DNA from: CAYNYI01 sp964401455
GTDB taxonomy: Bacteria; Fibrobacterota; OXYB2-FULL-49-7; CAYNYI01
Assembly (NCBI GenBank): GCA_964401455.1
Contig: CAYNYI010000152.1
Span: 1 to 5,292, forward strand
Reading direction: 5' to 3'
Length of the DNA: 5,292 nucleotides
Shown: one piece after another, positions 1 through 5,292 of the stretch
Layout of the letters: every line of letters begins with the position of its first letter
How positions within the stretch are numbered: position 1 is the first letter of the stretch
Program-made: the position numbers and the translations under genes
The notes under the pieces: model-generated
The model's database searches: none
What the model was told of the DNA's origin: nothing
The model's input: the letters and a program-made list of their open reading frames with translations, nothing else

Positions 1-65
1 TGATATATTATTAATGCTGCGTGGAGTGCATCGTTGAAAAGTGCGAAAATAAGGAGGAACCCAAA
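1..65 (+). other. Leader/intergenic stretch upstream of the giant gene
   Basis: This short AT-rich stretch holds stop codons in the forward frames (for example TAA at 12-14, TGA at 35-37 and TAA at 50-52), so no upstream gene runs into the start at 66. A TATATT-like element lies at 4-9, but its -35 partner would fall outside the window, so no promoter can be called. No terminator hairpin or riboswitch-like fold is apparent in what is visible. The stretch is best read as the 5' untranslated leader of the downstream gene. Confidence 0.5.
51..57 (+). promoter_or_regulatory. Strong Shine-Dalgarno site (AAGGAGG)
   Basis: AAGGAGG is a near-perfect complement to the 3' end of bacterial 16S rRNA. 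It ends eight bases before the ATG at 66, which is close to ideal spacing. It fixes the start of the giant gene, because the encoded N-terminus is a signal peptide and no competing in-frame start lies upstream after the TAA at 12-14. Confidence 0.93.
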
Positions 66-125
66 ATGAAGACAATCACAGGAATCACTCTTTCACTTAT
101 CCTGGCCGCCGTTTCGGTTTTTGCC
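66..125 (+). other. Sec-type signal peptide (residues 1-20)
   Basis: The N-terminus has one early lysine (K2), then a hydrophobic core rich in Leu, Ile, Ala and Val (about residues 7-19), and a plausible signal peptidase I site after V18-F19-A20. No cysteine follows the core, so a lipoprotein lipobox is absent. The mature protein would begin near V21-G22-E23. This marks the protein for export; whether it ends at the outer membrane or is released cannot be seen here. Confidence 0.88.
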
Positions 126-3100
126 GTCGGGGAGGCCTCAACGAGGTTTAATATCTTTGTGCCTCCGCAGAATGATTATGTTGACCGGCATCCTATGCTT
201 ATTGTGACCGCTGTAACCGGAATCGGCGATGCTGTTACAACGGTTGATATTGTCGACGACAGCACCGACGGAGACAATGATGACACATTTTTGGGAGTGG
301 AGCTTAAAAGGGGAGAATCCCAGATAATATATCTTCAGGATAACGGCGTTAACGACGACTGGCACGGAGACGGGGATTATTTCATAGTGGCTTCGGATAA
401 GCCTGTAGTTGTGGCCAAAGCGACGACATCCGACTGGCAGCATGACTGGGTTCCCGCGGACAACGGATTAATGCTCGGAAGATCATTTTATATTTATTGC
501 CCTGAGGACCACAGCAGCGGTACTTCCCAGACGAGAGATCTGAATATTTTTGCATACAGCGATTCAACATCAGTTCAAATTAAAGATATTTCAACCGATG
601 CTCTGACCGCTACCGGTAAGACGGTCGTGGATATTGATAACGGCACCGTAGTAGCTTCATTTATGATTAATGAAGGTGAAGAAATTATTGCCAATACTCC
701 TGCCGGTCTCTCAAGGCCTCCCGGACAGGACCTGCTTAAAGAAGGGCACACATATTATGTTTCAGCCGGCAGAGATGTCACAGTTATGTACGGAGCGCTC
801 TGGTCGGACGGCGGCGGTGTAAGAGACGGCGGGGGATTTGTACCCGGAAGTAACGGTTATTCATCAGGCTCGCTTTTTTATTTTTCCATTCCCTCGGATG
901 CCGGCAAAACCTATGAAAAAGAGCTGAGGATAATTTCTTTTGATTCTCTTAATACAGTGAATTTTTATGGTAAAGACCACGGCGGGTGGACATTGCTCGA
1001 CAGCTGGGCCGATATGGGAAAATTTGATCATGCTGATTTTGTCAATACAAGTTACAAAACTTTTAAGCTGGAATGTTCGGAAGGAAAAAAAGTCTCGGTT
1101 TTTGAAGCTAACTGGCTGGAAACAGGGGACCCCGGCACCTCAGATATCTCAAGTTTTATTTCTTCCGAATTCGGGCAGGGTGCGGGAAGAGACTTCGTAG
1201 TTTATGTAGGCCCCCCGGGTGATGCCAGAAATTGTATAGATCCTTTGACAGGTTCAAATTATAACTCGCTTTATTCTCATCTTTATATTTACGGGCACCG
1301 TGAGGAAACTGAAGTTGAGATAAAAGACGCTGATACTGACGGCTCATTTTTCGATACATCGGTTGTTCTCGGAAAAGACGGATATGCGGATATAAGAATA
1401 GATACTGACAGGTACGACGACCTTAACAGCGGAGGCCGCAGACCTTATCTTACAGTAAAGTCGAATAAGCTTGTTTCTGTTATGTCTTCCAATTGGAATG
1501 ATAACTGGATGTGCTATGCCACTTCCGTAATTCCTCCGGATCTGGAAGTAAGTATAGGAGGCTCTATGGAAGGAGCCGAAATTGGAAATACTGTAAAATT
1601 TACCGCTACGATAACAAATAACGGGGAAAATGAACTTACAGAAAACCTTATCGTCCTTAATATCCCGGATGGAACGGAACTCATAAGCTATGATTCCCCC
1701 ACAGGCGTAGGAACACCCGCCGTTACATTTGATTCTTCAACAGGACAAACTCTGCTGGAGTGGTCTTATGCTTCTTTACCCGCGGGGAATGAATATATTT
1801 TTGATTTTTATATCAAGCCGCTTTTTGAATACCATGACGGGTCCCCTTTGAGAGACGGCGACCTGCTTGAGATCCGGGGCATGGCCAGAGGCTATTACAG
1901 CGGCGATGAATTTAATACAGAAGGTTCCTATACAATAAATATAAAAGATGAATCGAAGCTGACACTCGATACGCTGTATGCCGTTCCCGATACACACAGC
2001 GTGGATCTTCTCTGGACGACTACTTATGAGCATAATGACAGCGGGTTTCATGTGCTTCGTTCCGAAACGGAATCAGGCGCCTATGAATATGTAAACGACA
2101 ATCTTATTCCCGGAGCCTTTGATTCAGAAGATACTTTGAATTATTCTTTTACGGACAGCACGGTGCTTCCCGATAAAAGCTATTGGTATATGCTCGAATG
2201 GGTCGATGTAAACGGTGAGTTTACAAGACTCGGGCCGGTTTTCGTGTCCACATACCGTGAGAACCCGTATGCGGGTATAAACGGGATGGTAATAGATACC
2301 GCTTCCTCCTTTTCAGGAGGTGCCCGGGACATATTTATCACCGCCAGAGACGGCAATCCCGGTATTGCGCGGATAGATTTTTCGGCCAGAGGTCTCACAG
2401 ACGGTTCTTACTCAAAAGATGTTCCGGTTCTCTGGACCCTGTCGGGTCTTGATGTCTCTTACAGCGGAGGCCCGGGAACAGATACCTCCAGCTCTTTCTA
2501 CATTGAGTTCGGAGATGTTTCTTCCTCCGATACCGCTTTTGTATCCGCGCTTTTTATTACCGACCGCGCGGATACGGTAAGAGATACCGTGGATATTTAT
2601 ATTACCGACAGTACCATAACTTTTCTCGGAGTCGTGATAACAAAAGACTATTCGGATACAAGGGATACGGGTACTTTCGGAGGCAGTTACTCGAGCAGTT
2701 ATATGCCGGATATATCCAATACTTTTTCCGCGGAAGTACCTCTCTACGCTAAAGCTGTTTTTGTTGTAGCGCATAATAATGATACCGTGTTTTCAGATAC
2801 CGCTCTTGACTGGAGTCTTCTGAATGTTGTTTACGAATATCATAACGGGATTCTCGGTGGTATAAATCAGCAGGATGTAATAGATGTATCCGCGTCGGGC
2901 GACAGCGCTCTGCTCATCCTTCGGAATCTTTATGATCATGACGGAGACCTTATAAGCGGTTCCGTTGTGGGCGGCGCAGAATTCGGCGGGGAATTTTATT
3001 ATGATACTGTTGATTTTGAAGTTTTCGATATCAGTGCCCCGATTGACGGAATGATTGTAGATACATCCGGATCAGCAAGCAGCAACTCCGTTTCCGAGGT

Positions 3101-5292
3101 GTCTTATAATGTTGTAAGGGCCCCGGACGGCAACTATGGAATACTTAATGTTGATACTCTGAATTTTTACTCCATGGGCCTTGTAGGAAACGCATACTGG
3201 GGAAAGACATCATCTGAATGGAGAATAGAGGGTTTTGTAAGAAACGAAGTCAACGCGCCGCAGGCAGCAGATACTTCCGCCGAGTTCTGGATTTCTTTTC
3301 CCGATACGGTTGTAAGCGAAGAGGAAGGCCGTATAATCGCAAGGTACAGCACAGAAGAGGACGGGATTGTTTCGGATACGGTAAAAATAAGGATATATGA
3401 CAATGTTGATTATGATACTCAGACAGTCTTCATATCAAAATATAATCCTCTCGACAGTTCTGTTACTCCGGATATGCTTCTGAATGCTTTCGATTCTCTC
3501 TCTTTGACGGCCGGTATTTCAGAACCTGTATATGTTGTCGGCATGGATCTTTCTACCGGTAAACTGATGATGGACTCGGCACAGGGAAGTTTCGAGATAA
3601 TAGACTGGCAGAATGAAACATATATGGAAGCATTCAATCACGCTCATTCCGGTCAGTCCGAAAGTGTTCTGCGGATCGATCCGGATCTTATTACCCAGGG
3701 GCCGGATTCTTTCAAGGTGGTTTTTACACCAGCAAGAAACGGGGAAACCGATACTCTGAACGTTTCTATCAGCCCGCGTGACAGCATAGCGCGCTTCAGT
3801 ATTGAATCCTCGCCGGGAACTCCCTCCGTCTGGGATCCTCAGGGAAACCTTGATATTTCTGATACTATTCAGTGGTCCCTGAATGAATCCGAGAAAACAT
3901 ACTACGCGGTCGGAAGAGATCTTTACGGTAATTTCGTTGAAAATGTCGAGGCGGATTTCCTTATTACCGATGAAACGCATTTTTCAGTGAATACACGCGG
4001 AGAGGCGGCTGTCATAACAAAGGACGCCGACAGCCTTGATACTTTTACGATGTCTCTGATAGCGGGATATTCAAACAGACGCGCGGTATTCAAAGATACT
4101 CTGAACTTCAGCGTAAAGAACTACAGCTATACAGACATGATTATAAGTACCGGCGATTCAACAGTAACAAACCCTGTAATACTTGATGCCGGCGAGGAAA
4201 TCGTTTATACAATTCTCATGGAAAAAGAAGACGGCACATACGACACAGTAACCGCTTCGTGGGAATCAACAACAGGTATAGTCTCCGAACAGGGCGGCGG
4301 CCAGGGAAACCAGGTTATCATCGCGCCCGAAAAAACCGGAACAGATACGGTTATTATAGATTATAACGGAATGTTCGCGGAGACTCTGTATGTTACGGTA
4401 AATGCCGGAAAGGCGGTTGAACTCATAGCCGAGATTATCGGAAGCAATAATATAACCGCGGGCGAAGAATTCCTGATCGCGCTCAAAGCAGTAGATAATA
4501 GCGGAAATATTACCAGCATAAATACGGATGAATACAAGGCCGCAACCAGCCATCCCGCGTCTTCAGCGAACAGAGAGGCACTGCCCGGAGAACTGAATCA
4601 CGGAACAGAAGATAAAAAGGCTTTTGAATGCAGCATAACCCGCACGGCATCAGTTCCGCTAGGGGGAGACTCTTTGATGACCTCGGTAACCGACAGTGTA
4701 AGTTTCGGAACATTCCCGGACGGAAGGGATACTCTCAGAGCAGTGCTTTGCAACGGAATCAATGCTTATGAGACACCTGAAGCTCAGCAGATTCATATAC
4801 GCGCCGGAAACCTGACCAGAACGGTAACCGTAAATCTCAGGAGCGGTCCCCTTGCTTATATCCGTCTTTTTAAATCAGGCCAAAAAGACAACAATGGCAT
4901 GCTTACTGACTTTTCTCCCTCGTCTTTCAATGCATTGTCCGGAGATCAGGTGAGGCTGTACGCCGGAGCCTTCGATAAATGCGGTAATATCGCATACGGA
5001 GAAAGCCGCGGCTATCTTGACGCAAAGTGGAATGAATACGGCGCCTGCTACGGTGAAAACAGCTTCGAGAGTGGAATCTACTGGTTTAATGTTCCCGATT
5101 TCGGCTGTTATAATGTTGTGTCGCCGGAGCCCGTTGCCGCCGACACTGCTTTGAGGCACGCTTTCTCTGACACAGTCACCATAAGTGTCTTCGGAGAGGT
5201 GGATATGCTGAGTGCAGTTACAAAAGACCTTGACGGAAACGCGTATCTCGATGCCGTAGATGTTTCCTTCAGAGATAAGCGTCTGCTCTCTG
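66..5292 (+). CDS. Giant secreted multidomain beta-sandwich (Ig-like/DUF11/FN3) surface protein, 3' partial
   Basis: This is an uninterrupted frame of 1,742 codons that runs off the window edge. The start is set by AAGGAGG at 51-57 and by the signal peptide. Visible order: signal peptide (1-20); four FCGBP-like repeats (28-491); DUF11-like domain (492-628); FN3-like domain (631-729); eight or more Ig-like units (738-1709); EF-hand-like loop (1721-1732). It should be exported across the inner membrane and act at the surface or outside the cell. Such architectures are known from adhesins, matrix proteins and the stalk regions of extracellular enzymes. No catalytic motif is visible, so the specific role is unknown. 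Only nine cysteines are present and none lies between residues 484 and 1521, which fits an exported protein. There is no frameshift or internal stop. The C-terminus, which would carry any sorting signal or anchor, is missing, so final length and attachment mode cannot be judged. I do not recognise a named gene. Confidence 0.96.
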   Translation, partial: MKTITGITLSLILAAVSVFAVGEASTRFNIFVPPQNDYVDRHPMLIVTAVTGIGDAVTTVDIVDDSTDGDNDDTFLGVELKRGESQIIYLQDNGVNDDWHGDGDYFIVASDKPVVVAKATTSDWQHDWVPADNGLMLGRSFYIYCPEDHSSGTSQTRDLNIFAYSDSTSVQIKDISTDALTATGKTVVDIDNGTVVASFMINEGEEIIANTPAGLSRPPGQDLLKEGHTYYVSAGRDVTVMYGALWSDGGGVRDGGGFVPGSNGYSSGSLFYFSIPSDAGKTYEKELRIISFDSLNTVNFYGKDHGGWTLLDSWADMGKFDHADFVNTSYKTFKLECSEGKKVSVFEANWLETGDPGTSDISSFISSEFGQGAGRDFVVYVGPPGDARNCIDPLTGSNYNSLYSHLYIYGHREETEVEIKDADTDGSFFDTSVVLGKDGYADIRIDTDRYDDLNSGGRRPYLTVKSNKLVSVMSSNWNDNWMCYATSVIPPDLEVSIGGSMEGAEIGNTVKFTATITNNGENELTENLIVLNIPDGTELISYDSPTGVGTPAVTFDSSTGQTLLEWSYASLPAGNEYIFDFYIKPLFEYHDGSPLRDGDLLEIRGMARGYYSGDEFNTEGSYTINIKDESKLTLDTLYAVPDTHSVDLLWTTTYEHNDSGFHVLRSETESGAYEYVNDNLIPGAFDSEDTLNYSFTDSTVLPDKSYWYMLEWVDVNGEFTRLGPVFVSTYRENPYAGINGMVIDTASSFSGGARDIFITARDGNPGIARIDFSARGLTDGSYSKDVPVLWTLSGLDVSYSGGPGTDTSSSFYIEFGDVSSSDTAFVSALFITDRADTVRDTVDIYITDSTITFLGVVITKDYSDTRDTGTFGGSYSSSYMPDISNTFSAEVPLYAKAVFVVAHNNDTVFSDTALDWSLLNVVYEYHNGILGGINQQDVIDVSASGDSALLILRNLYDHDGDLISGSVVGGAEFGGEFYYDTVDFEVFDISAPIDGMIVDTSGSASSNSVSEVSYNVVRAPDGNYGILNVDTLNFYSMGLVGNAYWGKTSSEWRIEGFVRNEVNAPQAADTSAEFWISFPDTVVSEEEGRIIARYSTEEDGIVSDTVKIRIYDNVDYDTQTVFISKYNPLDSSVTPDMLLNAFDSLSLTAGISEPVYVVGMDLSTGKLMMDSAQGSFEIIDWQNETYMEAFNHAHSGQSESVLRIDPDLITQGPDSFKVVFTPARNGETDTLNVSISPRDSIARFSIESSPGTPSVWDPQGNLDISDTIQWSLNESEKTYYAVGRDLYGNFVENVEADFLITDETHFSVNTRGEAAVITKDADSLDTFTMSLIAGYSNRRAVFKDTLNFSVKNYSYTDMIISTGDSTVTNPVILDAGEEIVYTILMEKEDGTYDTVTASWESTTGIVSEQGGGQGNQVIIAPEKTGTDTVIIDYNGMFAETLYVTVNAGKAVELIAEIIGSNNITAGEEFLIALKAVDNSGNITSINTDEYKAATSHPASSANREALPGELNHGTEDKKAFECSITRTASVPLGGDSLMTSVTDSVSFGTFPDGRDTLRAVLCNGINAYETPEAQQIHIRAGNLTRTVTVNLRSGPLAYIRLFKSGQKDNNGMLTDFSPSSFNALSGDQVRLYAGAFDKCGNIAYGESRGYLDAKWNEYGACYGENSFESGIYWFNVPDFGCYNVVSPEPVAADTALRHAFSDTVTISVFGEVDMLSAVTKDLDGNAYLDAVDVSFRDKRLLS
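147..1538 (+). repeat. Four diverged N-terminal protein repeats, IgGFc-binding (FCGBP-like) type
   Basis: Residues 28-491 divide into four units at about 28-137, 138-267, 268-373 and 374-491. Each opens with an aromatic beta strand ending in proline: F28-x-x-F31-V-P-P, F141-Y-I-Y-C-P146, F271-Y-F-S-I-P276 and F377-V-V-Y-V-G-P-P384. Units 1, 2 and 4 then carry a V-(D/E/Q)-I-x-D-x-(S/D)-T-D strand and turn (V60 in unit 1, V417 in unit 4). All end with a basic residue, a V-x-V strand and a tryptophan: K112 to W124, R236 to W246, K342 to W350 and K468 to W477. The S110-D-K-P-V-V-V strand followed by a W-x-P-x-x-x-x-x-x-G linker recalls the IgGFc-binding N-terminal family, whose bacterial members are secreted and of unclear ligand. 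The internal repetition is seen directly; the family name is inferred by resemblance. The repeats are protein-level only, with no long identical DNA. Confidence 0.68.
1539..1949 (+). other. DUF11-like domain (residues 492-628)
   Basis: The segment begins with a D-L-E-V-S strand after an I-P-P-D linker, then shows the DUF11 hallmarks: G507-N-T-V-K-F-T-A-T-I-T-N-N-G520 (the usual 'vtY-t-v-tNtG' strand pair), I533-P-D-G-T537 (the usual 'lP.G' turn), and a later L-x-W then L-P-A-G-x-x-x-x-F stretch that matches the 'G.L..G....l...v' end of the family. The region up to residue 628 continues as beta strands and is longer than a typical DUF11 unit, so it may include a short extra linker. In the family this is a structural Ig-like module of bacterial surface proteins, often in stalks; no binding residue can be assigned. 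Confidence 0.78.
1956..2252 (+). other. Fibronectin type III-like domain (residues 631-729)
   Basis: The strand pattern is typical of FN3 domains in bacterial secreted proteins. V646-D-L-L-W650 with T-T-T following is the B strand with its conserved tryptophan; G660-F-H-V-L-R-S666 is the C strand of the 'GF.vyRs' kind; a Y-S-F-T-D segment leads to the F strand S705-Y-W-Y-M-L-E711; and V713-D-V-N-G717 with G723-P-V-F-V marks the last hairpin. The length of about 99 residues matches the family. It is likely a spacer or protein-protein contact module between the DUF11-like domain and the Ig-like array. Confidence 0.75.
2277..3785 (+). repeat. Ig-like array I: four units, in two paired copies (residues 738-1240)
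   Basis: Four beta-rich units lie at about 738-852, 853-992, 993-1118 and 1119-1240. Units 1 and 3 are clearly related: they open with I738-N-G-M-V-I-D-T and I993-D-G-M-I-V-D-T, exactly 255 residues apart, and both later carry a W, a D-T-S-x-x-F-(Y/W)-I-x-F strand, and a closing D-T-V-(D/K)-I-x-I strand. Units 2 and 4 open with a different strand (F853-L-G-V-V-I-T-K and T1120-V-F-I-S-K) and are less alike. This suggests duplication of a two-unit block. I do not recognise a specific family beyond bacterial Ig-like sandwich. Unit 2 contains an acidic D957-x-D959-x-D961 turn that could bind calcium. No cysteine occurs in this block. Confidence 0.6.
3786..5192 (+). repeat. Ig-like array II: four further units (residues 1241-1709)
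   Basis: Units lie at about 1241-1352, 1356-1447, 1449-1594 and 1595-1709. Three of them share a hydrophobic strand followed by D-x-x-G-N: A1281-V-G-R-D-L-Y-G-N1289, A1475-V-D-N-S-G-N1481 and A1635-F-D-K-C-G-N1641. The last unit of array I has a relative, V1158-G-M-D-L-S-T-G-K1166. This 'A.D..GN' strand is common in bacterial Ig-like (Big) domains. The 1356-1447 unit, with an A-S-W-E-S-T-T-G strand, a T-G-T-D-T-V strand and a final L-Y-V-T-V strand, looks most like a Big_2 or invasin-type module. Cysteines reappear only here: C1522 and C1562 in one unit, C1639, C1661 and C1681 in the next. Domain boundaries are approximate. Confidence 0.58.
5196..5270 (+). other. EF-hand/dockerin-like acidic loop opening a truncated module (residues 1711-1735)
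   Basis: D1721-L-D-G-N-A-Y-L-D-A-V-D1732 matches the calcium-loop spacing of EF-hand and dockerin type repeats, with acidic or amide side chains at positions 1, 3, 5, 9 and 12 (D1721, D1723, N1725, D1729, D1732) and Y1727 at position 7. It is followed by a V-S-F strand. Comparable D-x-D-G-N-G-x-x-D segments begin Ig-like modules in giant secreted proteins of Fibrobacterota-like bacteria. A true dockerin has two such loops in tandem; only one is visible before the sequence stops, so a dockerin cannot be claimed. Calcium binding is inferred from spacing alone. Confidence 0.5.

Noticed and set aside
4..9. TATATT as a -10 promoter element
   Set aside because: The matching -35 region would lie outside the window and AT-rich hexamers are common in leaders.
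14..37. Seven-codon mini-ORF in the leader (ATG at 14, TGA at 35)
   Set aside because: No ribosome-binding site can be seen, it has no attenuation-like codon run or paired hairpins, and so short a frame is likely by chance.
1085..1091. Run of seven A residues as a possible slippery site or phase-variation tract
   Set aside because: It encodes Lys-Lys within a repeat unit; a -1 shift meets TGA at 1103-1105 almost at once. Seven bases is short for phase variation and no stimulatory structure is apparent.
967..1200. Plus-strand frame of 77 codons in another phase
   Set aside because: It lies wholly inside the giant gene in a different frame and has no recognisable domain or convincing start signal.
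1556..1568. Internal AGGAGG followed by an in-frame ATG (M501), which could start a shorter cytoplasmic product
   Set aside because: It lies inside the DUF11-like domain, the spacing of four bases is short, and Gly-Gly codons readily produce GGAGG. A product without the signal peptide and first strand makes little sense.
2305..2320. Perfect 6-bp hairpin CCTCCT-TTTC-AGGAGG
   Set aside because: It is in the coding sequence for Ser-Ser-Phe-Ser-Gly-Gly, has no U-tract, and a stem this short is expected by chance in 5 kb.
3519..3980. Minus-strand open frame of 153 codons, the longest antisense frame, together with about a dozen shorter minus-strand frames elsewhere
   Set aside because: They lie opposite the continuous plus-strand gene, lack a good ribosome-binding site or recognisable domain, and their translations are rich in Arg, Ser and Ile as expected for antisense shadows.
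1..5292. A multi-gene defence, mobile or biosynthetic system
   Set aside because: Only one gene is present. There are no direct or inverted DNA repeats, transposase, reverse transcriptase, nuclease or CRISPR signals, and the protein repeats are too diverged to be mobile copies.

Overview
The window is almost entirely one very large plus-strand reading frame. It starts at an ATG at 66, eight bases after a strong AAGGAGG ribosome-binding site, and runs without a stop codon to the last base: 1,742 complete codons plus one extra base. The real gene is therefore longer and its 3' end lies outside the window. No other convincing gene, RNA gene, mobile element, CRISPR array, terminator or origin is visible on either strand. 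The first 65 bases are a short leader or intergenic stretch.

The product reads as an exported, modular, all-beta surface or extracellular protein. In order it has: a Sec-type signal peptide (residues 1-20); a block of four diverged repeats of about 105-130 residues (28-491), which resembles the IgGFc-binding N-terminal (FCGBP-like) domain seen in bacterial secreted proteins; a DUF11-like domain (492-628); a fibronectin type III-like domain (631-729); at least eight Ig-like beta-sandwich units (738-1709), rich in Asp-Thr; and at the cut edge an EF-hand/dockerin-like acidic loop (1721-1732) that seems to open another module. I see no enzyme active site in the visible part. Adhesion, matrix binding or acting as a stalk for a C-terminal domain outside the window are the reasonable guesses, but none is shown by the sequence.

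The organism is a bacterium using a Shine-Dalgarno start, with mid-range GC by eye and no strong codon bias. The DUF11 plus FN3 plus Ig architecture, the Asp-Thr-rich Ig units and the D-x-D-G-N-x-Y-L-D-A module start resemble giant secreted proteins of the Fibrobacterota/Chitinivibrionia and neighbouring FCB or candidate-phylum lineages. This placement is a low-confidence inference. With one gene visible, nothing can be said about operon partners or a secretion system.
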